The notes under the pieces were generated by a model that saw only the letters and a program-made list of their open reading frames with translations, did no database searches and was not told where the DNA came from. From the NCBI RefSeq assembly GCF_004214935.1, contig NZ_SFCC01000015.1, forward strand, positions 124,001 through 188,000: a stretch of 64,000 nt of DNA, given 5' to 3'. The position numbers were made by a program, and so were the translations under genes. Shown piece after piece: positions 8,466 through 17,401 of this stretch. The first letter of the stretch is position 1; each line of letters begins with the position of its first letter. This stretch comes from Amycolatopsis suaedae (GTDB lineage Bacteria; Actinomycetota; Actinomycetes; Mycobacteriales; Pseudonocardiaceae).

Positions 8466-9587
8466 TCAGCACAGCACGTGTTCCAGCACCGCCTTGGCCT
8501 TCTCGCGTACCTCGGTGTTGCCGATGATCTGCGTCGATTGGGACAGCACGACACCCTTGCCGCCGTCCTCGGCGAACGCCGCCTCGGTGGCGAACCCGTG
8601 GATGTCGCCGCCGTGCCCCCAGCGTTTGCCGCCGCAGGGCAGCGGGTCACTGCCGATGCCGAGGCCGTACTCCGCGCCGGGATCGGTTTCCTGCCAGGTC
8701 ACCGCGAGCACGGTCGTGCGCATCTCGGTCAGCTGTGCCTGCGGCAGCAGCCTGCCGCCCAGCAGCGCCTTCCAGAACGTCAGCACGTCGCCGGTCGTGC
8801 TGATCATGCTGCCCGCTGCGCTGCTCCAGCGCGGCAGCATCCGCGTGGTGTCGACCGGCTCGCCGCCGGGGAACACCGTGTAACCGGTGGCGTGCGGCCG
8901 CGGCAGGCCCGGCCAGTACCCGGGGTCGAACGTGTCGTGCATCCGCAGCGGCCGCAGGATGCGCTCGGAGACGGCGTGCTGCCAGCTGTGGCCGGTGAGC
9001 TTCTGAATGAGCAGGCCGGCGAGCACGTAGTTGGTGTTGGAGTAGTTCCAGCTCGTTCCCGGTTCGAACTCCGGCCGGTGCTTCATCGCCATGGTGACCA
9101 GCTGGTGGTCGGTGTAGCTGTCGAAGCGGTGTGCCATGAACTCGCGCTCGGTGTTCAGTGGCAGGTCGTGGCTGTAGTCGTACAGCCCGCTGGTGTGTTG
9201 CAGCAGCTGTCGCACGGAGATCCGGGACCCGTCGTTGCCGTTGCCCGCGACCAGGCCGGGCAGGTGCTGTTCCACGGTGTCCGACAGCGCCAGCCTGCCC
9301 TCCGCGACCAGTTGCAGGACCACGACGGCGACGAACGTCTTGGTGACGCTGGCGATGCGGAAGTGCGAACCGTAGGGGACCGGCCGGTCCGACCCGCGTG
9401 TCGCCACCCCGCTGCGCGCGGCGTAACGATGTCCGCCGATGTCTACTTCCGTGAGTACACCGCTGATTCCAGCAGCGGTGAGCGCGTCGAGGTGCGGTTG
9501 GACCGGTCTGCCGGTGGCGACGGCCGGGGCTGCGGTGAGCAGGGACGCGGTGAGCGCGATGGCGGCGACGATCCGGGTTCTGACCAT
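8466..9587 (-). CDS. secreted serine hydrolase (beta-lactamase class C / DD-carboxypeptidase family)
   Basis: A 373-residue protein with a signal peptide (residues 1-25, ending TAAPAVA-TG). The penicillin-recognising motifs are in order: SxxK at S80-K83 (RIASVTKTF), YxN at Y182-N184 (WNYSNTNY) and a third-motif HGG in RWGHGGDIHG. The family includes D-alanyl-D-alanine carboxypeptidases, esterases and class C beta-lactamases; HGG instead of KTG is common in the carboxypeptidase/esterase branch. It probably acts on peptidoglycan or ester substrates outside the membrane. Its 3' end lies 5 bases from the MITE. No partner gene is evident. Confidence 0.9.
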   Translation of the reverse strand: MVRTRIVAAIALTASLLTAAPAVATGRPVQPHLDALTAAGISGVLTEVDIGGHRYAARSGVATRGSDRPVPYGSHFRIASVTKTFVAVVVLQLVAEGRLALSDTVEQHLPGLVAGNGNDGSRISVRQLLQHTSGLYDYSHDLPLNTEREFMAHRFDSYTDHQLVTMAMKHRPEFEPGTSWNYSNTNYVLAGLLIQKLTGHSWQHAVSERILRPLRMHDTFDPGYWPGLPRPHATGYTVFPGGEPVDTTRMLPRWSSAAGSMISTTGDVLTFWKALLGGRLLPQAQLTEMRTTVLAVTWQETDPGAEYGLGIGSDPLPCGGKRWGHGGDIHGFATEAAFAEDGGKGVVLSQSTQIIGNTEVREKAKAVLEHVLC

Positions 9588-9686
9588 GGTCCGACGCTAG
9601 GAACGCCGCCCGGCAGGCACCACGCAGCCGGCCGCCGATTCGGGGGTGCGGTCAGCTCTATTGCCTCCCCCGTAGCCTGCTGCTAA

Positions 9687-9707
9687 TTTGTTCTAGCTGA
9701 AAACAAA
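9687..9707. promoter_or_regulatory. inverted repeat TTTGTT-N9-AACAAA upstream of GH30 gene
   Basis: A perfect 6-base inverted repeat, TTTGTT at 9687-9692 and AACAAA at 9702-9707, sits in the AT-rich divergent gap between the serine hydrolase and GH30 genes. Spacing fits a dimeric repressor site, for example a LacI/GntR sugar regulator. No regulator gene is adjacent. Confidence 0.35.
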
Positions 9708-9773
9708 ATGGTTTCGCCAACGACCGGCGGGCGGCGAACCCTCCTGTGCGACGACGGACGAGGAGGTACCGCC

Positions 9774-11615
9774 GTGTCCCCATTTCGTGGACGCCTGTCG
9801 ATCGTGCTCGTGGCCGTGCTGGCCGCGGGCGGTCTGGTCACCCTGCCGGCGCAGGCAGCCGGCGAGGTCGTCAGTAGCTGGCTCACCACCACCTCCGACT
9901 CCCGCGGCAGGGTGGTGACCCGCGGCCTCCAGCCGCAGCCGCAGGTCCGGTTCACTCCCGGGACCGGCACGGGTGGCCAGACCATCACCGTCGACGAAAC
10001 CGTCACCTACCAGCAGTTCGAGGGCGGCGGCGCGTCGTTCACCGACACCGCGGCATGGCTGATGAACTCCAGCGGCGCGCTCTCGCCCGCGACCCGCGAG
10101 GACACGATGCGCAAGCTGTTCGACCCGAACACCGGCATCGGCCTGTCGTTCCTGCGTAACCCGATGGGCGCGTCCGACCTCGCCCGGTTCGACTACTCGT
10201 TCGACAACACATGCTGCGACGTCAACGATTTCGACATCGGTCACGACCTCGCCGACGTGCTGCCGCTGACCAAGCGGGCCAGGGAACTCAACCCGCCGCT
10301 GAAGGTGATGGCCTCGCCGTGGAGCGCGCCGGCGTGGATGAAGGACAACAACCACATGCACCAGGGCTGGCTGCAGGCCCAGTACTACGGCGCCTACGGT
10401 CAGTACTTCGCGAAGTACATCCAGGAGTACCAGGCCCGGGGTGTGCGCATCGACTACGTGTCACCACAGAACGAGCCGACCTGCTGCGCGGGTTACCCGT
10501 CGATGCACTGGAACACCGAGGGCCTCATGTACTTCACGAAGAACGCGCTGTGGCCGGCGTTCCGCGCCGCCGGTATCACGACCAAGACCCTGATCAACGA
10601 CTGGAACTGGGACGGCTACGCCACCTGGGCCCGTCCGCAGCTGCAGGACCCGGCGATCCGCGACGATCCGCTGTTCGGCGGCATCGCGTGGCACGGCTAC
10701 GGCGGCGACGTCGCCACGCAGACCCAGGCGCACAACGAGTTCCCCGGGCTCAACACCTACGACACCGAGCACTCGGGTGGCAACTGGATCGCCGATCAGC
10801 ACCTGGAGGACATGAACAACACCATCGACTACACCCGCAACTGGGGCCGCAGCCACGTCAAGTGGAGCCTGGCCGTGGACCAGAACCAGGGGCCGCACAA
10901 CGGAGGCTGCGGTATCTGCACGGGCCTGATAACCGTCCACAACGGAGGGCCGAACCACGGCAGGGTCGATTACACCATCGAGTACTACACGATGGGCCAC
11001 CTGACGAAGTTCGTGAAGCCCGGGGCCGTGCGTATCGGTAGCAACGACAACGCGGCCGTGCGCAACGTCGCGTGGCGCAACCCGGACGGCTCCAAGGCGC
11101 TGATCGCGTACAACACCAGTGGCACGCAGCAGAACGTCCGGGTGAACTGGGGCAACCAGTCGTTCACCTACGACCTGCCCGCTCGGACGTCGGCGACCTT
11201 CACCTGGAGCGGTACCCAGGGCTCACTCGGCCCGGTGGGTACCGTCACCGGGCTGGCGGGCAAGTGCATGGACGTCGCGGGCGCACAGGCCGCGAACGGG
11301 ACAGCCGTGCAGCTGTGGGACTGCAACGGGACGACCGCGCAGCGGTGGACCCGTGCCGGCGACGGGACACTGCGGGCACTGGGGTTGTGCCTGGACGTCA
11401 CGGGAGCGTCGACCGTCAACGGCGCGAAGCTGCAGCTCTGGGAATGTCACGGCGGCGGTGCGCAGCAGTGGACCCCGACGGCGGGCCGTGACCTGGTCAA
11501 TCCGGCGTCCGGACGATGTCTCGACGTGACCGGCAACAACAGCGCCAACGGCGCGCGACTCCAGATCTGGGACTGCACCGGCGCGTCCAACCAGAAGTGG
11601 ACCGTCCCCGCGTAG
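9774..11615 (+). CDS. secreted glycoside hydrolase family 30 enzyme with C-terminal ricin-type lectin domain
   Basis: A 613-residue exported protein. GTG 9774 is chosen for its AGGAGGT ribosome site six bases upstream and because it begins a clean signal peptide (residues 1-29, cut after AQA). Residues about 70-480 are a GH30 barrel plus beta-domain (glucosylceramidase/beta-1,6-glucanase or galactanase clan). The acid/base is E234 in SPQNEP and the nucleophile E332 in YDTEHSGG. Residues about 490-613 are a beta-trefoil with three QxW-type repeats (AQRW, AQQW, NQKW), a carbohydrate-binding module of the CBM13 type. It likely degrades a fungal or plant beta-glycan. The subfamily cannot be fixed by eye. 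Confidence 0.92.
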   Translation: MSPFRGRLSIVLVAVLAAGGLVTLPAQAAGEVVSSWLTTTSDSRGRVVTRGLQPQPQVRFTPGTGTGGQTITVDETVTYQQFEGGGASFTDTAAWLMNSSGALSPATREDTMRKLFDPNTGIGLSFLRNPMGASDLARFDYSFDNTCCDVNDFDIGHDLADVLPLTKRARELNPPLKVMASPWSAPAWMKDNNHMHQGWLQAQYYGAYGQYFAKYIQEYQARGVRIDYVSPQNEPTCCAGYPSMHWNTEGLMYFTKNALWPAFRAAGITTKTLINDWNWDGYATWARPQLQDPAIRDDPLFGGIAWHGYGGDVATQTQAHNEFPGLNTYDTEHSGGNWIADQHLEDMNNTIDYTRNWGRSHVKWSLAVDQNQGPHNGGCGICTGLITVHNGGPNHGRVDYTIEYYTMGHLTKFVKPGAVRIGSNDNAAVRNVAWRNPDGSKALIAYNTSGTQQNVRVNWGNQSFTYDLPARTSATFTWSGTQGSLGPVGTVTGLAGKCMDVAGAQAANGTAVQLWDCNGTTAQRWTRAGDGTLRALGLCLDVTGASTVNGAKLQLWECHGGGAQQWTPTAGRDLVNPASGRCLDVTGNNSANGARLQIWDCTGASNQKWTVPA

Positions 11616-11633
11616 CCCGCGTAGCCCGCGTAG
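11607..11633 (+). repeat. three tandem 9-bp repeats giving three in-frame stops
   Basis: CCCGCGTAG occurs three times without a gap, at 11607, 11616 and 11625. The first copy contains the stop of the GH30 gene. Because the unit is 9 bases, the other two TAG codons are in the same frame. Confidence 0.7.
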
Positions 11634-11649
11634 CACGGCATGAGACACG

Positions 11650-11832
11650 CCAGGCTCCGGCAAGGTCCGGGCGCTGTGCCCCGAATGTGGCATCGGGGGA
11701 GGCTGCTGGGCCGAATGTGACTGGTGAGGCCGCGACCGCCGGGGCCGGAAGGTCCCGACTCGGGACACTAGTAAAGCTCCCTCGTTCGCGCCCGGCACCG
11801 GACTCCCTGGCACCAAGGCGCCCTTCACGGCA
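11650..11832. repeat. intergenic mosaic repeat, copy 1
   Basis: This non-coding gap between the convergent GH30 and TPR genes carries words that recur elsewhere in the window. CCGGCAAGGTCCGGGCGCTGTG resembles 29272-29292. TGTGACTGGTGAGGCCGCGAC near 11715 recurs near 29356. AGTAAAGCTCCCT near 11770 recurs at 40710. No gene was seen. It looks like a decayed composite of palindromic intergenic units. Confidence 0.5.
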
Positions 11833-14295
11833 TCAGGCGCCGGACAGCGTCGCCGTGAACGCCTCGCGGCGGCGCTTCACCGGGGCCGCGCCCGGGGTGT
11901 CGCGGAACCACTCGGCGAGCCTGGCCCAGCGGTGGGCGACGTGGGCGAAGTCCTCGCCGTGCTGGTCGGGCAGCCCGCGGTCGCGCAGTGCCTCGGCGAG
12001 TAGCCGCATCCGCTCGTCACACCGGGAGATGTAGTCCGCGGTCGCCTCGTCAACCCGCCGCGGCGCCGGATCCTTCTTCCACTCCTCGGCGGCCGCCGTG
12101 TCACCGCTGAGGGCGGCGTATCGCGTGAACAGCTCGCGCTCGCTGTACGGCGGGAACCGCACTTCCGGCACGGGCGCGCCCCGTTCGCGGGCGGTGTCGC
12201 ACAGCGCGGTGAGCGCGGCGTACCGGGTGAGCCAGTCCTGGTGGCTGGTCGCCAGCGCGGAGATCGCCTCCCACGCGGCGGTTTCCGCGGCCTGCCAGTC
12301 CGCCAGCTGACCCGAGCCCGCCGGTGGGCCGGCGTCACGCAGCCGCCAGCACCGTTCGTGCTGCCGCGCGGACTCGGCGACCAGCGCCGTGCAGTAGCAG
12401 ACCAGCTCCCAGATGTGGACCCGGTGCGGACGGACCGGCGCGGGGCGTTCCGGCGCGAACGTCACCATCTCGAAGTCACGCCACCGCGCGTGCCCACGCA
12501 ACGCGGACAGGTCCGGGTCCTCGACCATGACCCACGGGCGGCGCCGGCCCAGCCGTCCACTGTGGGCGTTCGCGGCGGCCTTCTCCAGCTCCTCGACCGC
12601 CAGCCGGGCGAACGTCTCCGGGTCCCGGACCCCGGCCGACCCGGTGCGCGTGCGCGCCCGCAGGCCGGTGGGCAGCAACGCGATGGCGTAGACACAGGCG
12701 GCGTTGTAATGCTCGTGCCATCCGGATGTTCTGCCCATCCCAGTTCGCACGGCAGCGGTGAGCTTGCCCGCGTCCGGCGGCCACGACGCGGCGGCGTAGA
12801 GCGGTCCGGTACCCGGCGGCCCGTTGAGCGGCCGCAACGGCTGGTCGAGCTTCTGCCGCATCTCGAACTCGGCCATCGCCCTGCGCAGCAGCACCGACAG
12901 CAGGCCGAGCCGCAACGTGCCGGGGGACAGCAACTCGGCCAGCGTCCTGGCGGTACGCCAGCGGATCTTGCGGGCCGGCTGGTAGTCGTGGATGAGCCGT
13001 TCCATCTCGTACTGCGCCAGCAGGCACAGGTACGCCCGCAGCTGGACGGCGTTGTCAGCGTCCAGCCGGTCGCGTGGTTTCAGCAGGTCGCCGGGGTCGG
13101 GAATGCCGTCGATGCCGGAGTAGCGGGTGAACCGCTGCCGGATGATCTCCCGCAGCCGGACCCGGCGCGCCTCCCTGGCGTTCCACGCCTGGTGCTCCAG
13201 TTCCTCCGGTTCCCACCACTCGTGCGCGATCCAGTCACCACGGGCCAGCACCAGCGCGTGCCGGTAGCGGGCCAGCAGCAGGGCGGCCGCAAGCTCGCCC
13301 TGCGGCACGTCGCCGGACGCCTGCGTGTTCCACCACGCCGCGAGCTTCGGATTGTGCCTGCTGCACAGCGTCACGACGTCGTCGTAGGTGACCAGCGCGT
13401 CGAGGTGCATCTCCAGCCGTTCCTGGAGGTTGCCGATCTCCAGCCGGATGTACACATTGGACGGATCGTGGGCGAGGGCACGGTGGTACTCGGCCAGCGC
13501 CTCGTCGTAGCGGCGCTGGCCGCTGAGCTGGTTGGCCCGTTCGTAGGCGTCGAACAGCTCGTCGGGCACCCGCGCGTCCTGCCAGGCCGCCCACTGCACG
13601 CTGCGGCAGTGCTTGCTGCGTGGCATGACCCGCGCGGCAATGGCGTTGGCGGCGCGGCCGAGCAGGTCCGGCAGGTCGTCCCCGGTCAGGATGACCGGGC
13701 TCGCCGCGAAGCCGGGCTGGCGGAACAACTCGACGACGAGCGTGTGCGTCCGGCCCGGACCCTGGTGGATGGTGCCGACGACCCGGAACGCCGGTGGCGG
13801 CCGGACCAGCGTGACCAGCCGCGTCGCCGCCTGCCACCAGCCCTGCGTGCCCTCGCCCGCGCCCTCGACGATGCGGATGAAGTCGTACGAGCCCGCGACA
13901 CCGGGCACCGCGGCCGGGGTGTACAGCTTCGACTCGGTCAGCTTGCGCTTGAACCGCGCGGTCAGCTCGGCGGCCGTCTCGCCGACATCGATGTCCTCGT
14001 GGGTGTAGGTGAACTCGGCGACGTCGAGCCGGTTCGCGTTCAGCGCGGCGCGTTCCAGCCGGGCCCGGCCGACGCCGTACAACGCGAGCACCACGCAGGC
14101 CACGACCGCGACGCTGAACACCACGCTGAGCGTGATCGCGCCGGCGGGTGCCCGCGCGGGAAACGCCACGACGTAGGGAAGGACCAGCAGGGCGAACGTC
14201 AGGATCGTGAACGCCGCGGCCAGCACGCACCAGCGGGCAGGTCGTGCCGGCGGCAGTTCGGCGTACTCGACCTCGGTCGACCGCGCGCGCCCCAT
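11833..14295 (-). CDS. large membrane-anchored TPR-containing protein of unknown function
   Basis: An 820-residue protein. ATG 14295 is preferred because a GGGAGGG ribosome site lies five bases upstream. Two hydrophobic segments near residues 22-45 and 52-75 anchor the N terminus, leaving a long cytosolic region. Around residues 255-310 a TPR-like pair is visible (LFDAYERANQLSGQRRYDEA, then LAHDPSNVYIRLEIGN). The rest is alpha-helical and rich in Arg and Trp, with no catalytic motif I recognise. The gene is alone on its strand, convergent with the GH30 gene and divergent from the secreted GH67-like gene. A scaffold or conserved actinobacterial hypothetical is all that can be said. Confidence 0.8.
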   Translation of the reverse strand: MGRARSTEVEYAELPPARPARWCVLAAAFTILTFALLVLPYVVAFPARAPAGAITLSVVFSVAVVACVVLALYGVGRARLERAALNANRLDVAEFTYTHEDIDVGETAAELTARFKRKLTESKLYTPAAVPGVAGSYDFIRIVEGAGEGTQGWWQAATRLVTLVRPPPAFRVVGTIHQGPGRTHTLVVELFRQPGFAASPVILTGDDLPDLLGRAANAIAARVMPRSKHCRSVQWAAWQDARVPDELFDAYERANQLSGQRRYDEALAEYHRALAHDPSNVYIRLEIGNLQERLEMHLDALVTYDDVVTLCSRHNPKLAAWWNTQASGDVPQGELAAALLLARYRHALVLARGDWIAHEWWEPEELEHQAWNAREARRVRLREIIRQRFTRYSGIDGIPDPGDLLKPRDRLDADNAVQLRAYLCLLAQYEMERLIHDYQPARKIRWRTARTLAELLSPGTLRLGLLSVLLRRAMAEFEMRQKLDQPLRPLNGPPGTGPLYAAASWPPDAGKLTAAVRTGMGRTSGWHEHYNAACVYAIALLPTGLRARTRTGSAGVRDPETFARLAVEELEKAAANAHSGRLGRRRPWVMVEDPDLSALRGHARWRDFEMVTFAPERPAPVRPHRVHIWELVCYCTALVAESARQHERCWRLRDAGPPAGSGQLADWQAAETAAWEAISALATSHQDWLTRYAALTALCDTARERGAPVPEVRFPPYSERELFTRYAALSGDTAAAEEWKKDPAPRRVDEATADYISRCDERMRLLAEALRDRGLPDQHGEDFAHVAHRWARLAEWFRDTPGAAPVKRRREAFTATLSGA

Positions 14296-14392
14296 CGTGT
14301 GCCCTCCCACCCGATGCGGTCGCGGCCCGTGCGCGTGCCGTTACACCACGCGCCAGCGTTCATCCGTTCGGCCCACCGTTCAGCGAGGAGTC

Positions 14393-14402
14393 TGATATAT
14401 CA
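14393..14402. promoter_or_regulatory. palindrome TGATATATCA near start of the GH67-like gene
   Basis: A perfect 10-base palindrome lies 9 bases before the ATG at 14412, in an otherwise GC-rich gap. It would overlap a leaderless or very short-leader promoter, so a bound repressor could block expression. Confidence 0.35.
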
Positions 14403-14411
14403 TATCTCGCC

Positions 14412-16172
14412 ATGATGAGGCGTGTACTCGCGGTTCTGGCCGGGTTGCTGCTGCTGGCGTCGTCGACGGCCGCCGTCGCGGCGCCGGACGGGCCGGGATC
14501 GCGGGTCCGCGGCTGGACCCTGCTCTCCGACAGCGAGGCGGGTGCCGGCGAGGTCATCGCCGCGACGGCCGAGCACCGGATCAACCACCTGCAGCTCAGT
14601 CACGACATCGTCCACGACCTGCGAGAGGTCAAGGAACCGGCGCGGCGGGCCCAGGTCAACCGGCTCACCGGCCTCGCGCATCGCTCGGGCGTGGCCGAGG
14701 TCGTGGTCTGGGATCACTCGCTGTACGGCCTGTCCTACTACCCCGAGCGCTTCCGCACCGGGCCTGGCGGCACGATCGACCTGGACAACCCCGCGTTCTG
14801 GGAGTGGTTCCGGCAGGACTACCGCACGATGCTCGACCTGGTCCCGGACATCGACGGCCTGACACTCACGTTCATCGAGACCGGTGCCCGGGTGGAGAAC
14901 CAGCACTCGACCAGGCTGCGCACAGCCGAGCAGAAGCTCGCCTACCTCGTCGACCAGGTCGCCGACGTCGTCGTGGAGGAACGCGGGCTCAACCTCTACC
15001 TGCGGACGTTCGGCTACTACCCGGCGGAGATGGCCCGCACCATCGGCGCGATCGACCTGGTGACCAACCGCCAGGTCAGGGTGATGGCCAAGGAGGTGCC
15101 GCACGACTTCTTCCTCACCCACCCCAACGACACGACCGTCGCCAGGATCGGCAGGCCCACGCTGATCGAGTACGACACCGCGGGCGAGTACAACGGCCAG
15201 GGCAAGATCGCCAACGCGATGCCGGAGTCGCATGTGGACCGCATGCGCTACTACCGCACACTGCCCAACGTCATCGGCTACGTCGCGCGCACCGACCGGT
15301 ACCGCGAGTCACGCATCGTCGGTACGCCGACCGAGATCAACCTGTACGGCCTGGCCAGGGCGGACGCCGACCCGTCCGTGCAGACCTGGCAGATCTACCG
15401 GGAGTTCGCCGCGAAGGAGTACGGACGGCCCGCGGCCGCCAGGGTCGGCAGGGCGCTGTCGCGGTCGCGCGAGATCGTCCTCTCGGTCCTGTACAGCCTG
15501 GGCACCAACAACGCCAACCACTCCAAGCTGGACTACGAGCCGTACTGCTCCAGTTACCACCGCAGTGTCAGCGGGAAATGGATCGACCCACCCGAAGTGA
15601 CGGTGGGTCACGGTGTGAATCGCCGGTTTCACTACTGGAAGGACATTGTCGACACGATCGCGCCGGTTTCCTGCAAGACGGACGGCGTCCTGCGCCGTGA
15701 GGCACCGCACGTGCTGGACAACGGCTGGGTTACCCCGCGGAACAAGATGGACCTGACCTACCTCGGGTACCTCGTCGCGGAGAAGGAACACGGCATCCGG
15801 CTGGCCGAGGAGTCGCTGGCCGACATCGTCGCCGCCGAGCGCATGCTGGCGCCGGAGCACTTCCGGCAGCTGCGGGCCTACTTCGAGCGCACGGTGCTCA
15901 CCGCCCGGCTGCACCACGCGGTCACCAAGGCCTACTACGGCTACCGCGTCTACGTCCGCGGTCCCGAGCACCAGACCGCCGAGCTGCGGCGGACGATCTG
16001 GTCCGGCCTGGACGCGGCGAAGGAACTGGCCGCGCGGATCCGGTCCTACCCGGACCCGGCGGCGAGCGGCGAGTGGAACTGGGTGGTCGACGCCGCCCAG
16101 GCCGGCACCTACCACACGCGCATCTCCCAGGGGTGGGACCGCTACGGCGGCATCGCCGTGCCCCGGCCCTGA
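14412..16172 (+). CDS. secreted protein distantly similar to GH67 alpha-glucuronidases
   Basis: A 586-residue exported protein with a signal peptide at residues 1-24 (cut after AVA-AP). The middle looks like a TIM-barrel glycosidase: strand-like DGLTLTFIETGAR, then RPTLIEYDTAGEYNGQGKIA. The latter recalls the QEYxGQ segment of family 67 alpha-glucuronidases, as does the late KAYYGYRVYVRGPEH region. The identity is weak, so the catalytic acids cannot be named with confidence; the Glu in FIETG and in AGEYNGQ are candidates. It stands alone, next to the GH30 gene region, suggesting polysaccharide use. An ordinary reader would call it hypothetical. Confidence 0.75.
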   Translation: MMRRVLAVLAGLLLLASSTAAVAAPDGPGSRVRGWTLLSDSEAGAGEVIAATAEHRINHLQLSHDIVHDLREVKEPARRAQVNRLTGLAHRSGVAEVVVWDHSLYGLSYYPERFRTGPGGTIDLDNPAFWEWFRQDYRTMLDLVPDIDGLTLTFIETGARVENQHSTRLRTAEQKLAYLVDQVADVVVEERGLNLYLRTFGYYPAEMARTIGAIDLVTNRQVRVMAKEVPHDFFLTHPNDTTVARIGRPTLIEYDTAGEYNGQGKIANAMPESHVDRMRYYRTLPNVIGYVARTDRYRESRIVGTPTEINLYGLARADADPSVQTWQIYREFAAKEYGRPAAARVGRALSRSREIVLSVLYSLGTNNANHSKLDYEPYCSSYHRSVSGKWIDPPEVTVGHGVNRRFHYWKDIVDTIAPVSCKTDGVLRREAPHVLDNGWVTPRNKMDLTYLGYLVAEKEHGIRLAEESLADIVAAERMLAPEHFRQLRAYFERTVLTARLHHAVTKAYYGYRVYVRGPEHQTAELRRTIWSGLDAAKELAARIRSYPDPAASGEWNWVVDAAQAGTYHTRISQGWDRYGGIAVPRP

Positions 16173-16279
16173 CCGTCCTGGATCAAGAAACGGTGTATCT
16201 GTCCTGGTCGGGGTATTTCCCGAGGTACCTTTCAGCGCGTACGGTCGGGGAATCGCCGGTGTGGGAGGTCGAAAAGCGG

Positions 16280-17113
16280 ATGCGGTCGATGTGGAAGGGC
16301 GCCGTGTCGTTCGGGTTGGTGACCATTCCGATCCATCTGTACACGGCCACCGAGAACAAGAACGTGTCGTTGCGGCAGGTGCACGTCACCGACGGTGGGC
16401 GGATCCAGTACAAGCGGTTCTGCACCATCGACGGGGAAGAGGTGCCCTACAGCGACATCGCGAAGGGGTACGAACTGTCCGACGGTGAGATGGTCGTGCT
16501 CACCGACGAGGACATGGCGACGCTGCCGCTGGCCACGTCGAAGAGCATCGACGTGCTGGAATTCGTCCCGCTGGAGTCGATCGACCCGATCTACTTCGAC
16601 CGGACCTACTACCTCGAACCGGAGAAGGCCGCGGTCACGCCGTACGTCCTGCTGCGCGACGCGCTGCACAAGTCGGGACAGGTCGCCGTCGCCAAGGTGG
16701 CGCTGCGGCAGCGGGAGTCGATGGCGGTCCTGCGGGTTCTCAACGACGTGCTGGTGATGACCACCATCCTGTGGCCGGACGAGGTACGCAGGCCGGACTT
16801 CAAGTTCCTCGAGGAGGAACAACCGCAGGTCAGGCCACAGGAGCTGACCATGGCGGGCACGCTGATCGACTCGCTGTCCGAGCCGGTGTTCGAACCGGAG
16901 AAGTACGAGGACAGCTACCGCGAGGCGCTGGAGTCGCTGATCGAGGACAAGGTCAAGGGCAGGGAGACGACCACCGTCGCCCAGCCGGAGGACAACGCCG
17001 AGGTCGTCGACCTGATGGGTGCCCTGAAGGCCAGCGTGTCGGCCGCCAAGAAGAGCCGCAAGCCGGCCGCGGCCAAGGACAAGTCCGCCACCAAGAAGTC
17101 GAAGAGCGCCTGA
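16280..17113 (+). CDS. ku: non-homologous end-joining protein Ku
   Basis: A 277-residue bacterial Ku homodimer subunit, which rings DNA double-strand ends and recruits LigD. The start MRSMWKGAVSFGLVTIPIHL is diagnostic, and the core beta-barrel continues through FVPLESIDPIYFDRTYYLEP and ALRQRESMAVLR. The Lys/Ala/Ser-rich tail from about residue 245 (KKSRKPAAAKDK) is the DNA-binding extension typical of actinomycete Ku. ATG 16280 is chosen from this conserved start, with GGAGG 11 bases upstream. No ligD gene is in the window. A second Ku elsewhere in the genome would be usual for actinomycetes. Confidence 0.97.
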   Translation: MRSMWKGAVSFGLVTIPIHLYTATENKNVSLRQVHVTDGGRIQYKRFCTIDGEEVPYSDIAKGYELSDGEMVVLTDEDMATLPLATSKSIDVLEFVPLESIDPIYFDRTYYLEPEKAAVTPYVLLRDALHKSGQVAVAKVALRQRESMAVLRVLNDVLVMTTILWPDEVRRPDFKFLEEEQPQVRPQELTMAGTLIDSLSEPVFEPEKYEDSYREALESLIEDKVKGRETTTVAQPEDNAEVVDLMGALKASVSAAKKSRKPAAAKDKSATKKSKSA

Positions 17114-17233
17114 CGGCCGACACGCGGGGCGCCGGTGGTTGTGCTGTCGGTGTGCGGTGGTACCAAGGAACGGTGCACGATTCGCGCCGGGCTAAAGCCA
17201 GCCCGGCCGACGCCCGAACGAAGAGAGGGCCAT

Positions 17234-17401
17234 ATGCACTGCACGGGCACCTTGGTGGTTCACCTGGACGGCGTGACCGAGTGCACCGACGACGGCTGCA
17301 CCGATCTGACGCCGGTGTGGCACACCCTGGTCATCGACTGCACGACCGTCGACGGCGGCTGCCTCTGCACCGCGGCCGAGCTGGTGGCTCAGGTTTCCTG
17401 A
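17234..17401 (+). CDS. 55-residue Cys-rich protein, unknown function
   Basis: A small frame from ATG 17234 with an AAGAGAGG ribosome site 5 bases upstream. It has seven cysteines in 55 residues, none in a simple CxxC zinc-ribbon pair except the CLC near residues 43-45, and no signal peptide or membrane segment. It is negatively charged and reads like a conserved cytosolic hypothetical of actinomycetes. It follows ku by 120 bases and its last 13 bases overlap the end of the convergent MarR gene. No function can be assigned. Confidence 0.6.
   Translation: MHCTGTLVVHLDGVTECTDDGCTDLTPVWHTLVIDCTTVDGGCLCTAAELVAQVS

Noticed and set aside
6677..8650. 657-residue minus-strand frame
   Set aside because: Antisense to the flavin hydroxylase and crosses the MITE; composition typical of a GC-rich shadow frame.
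12241..14415. 724-residue plus-strand frame
   Set aside because: Shadow of the TPR gene; low-complexity Arg/Gly/Gln composition and no recognisable fold.
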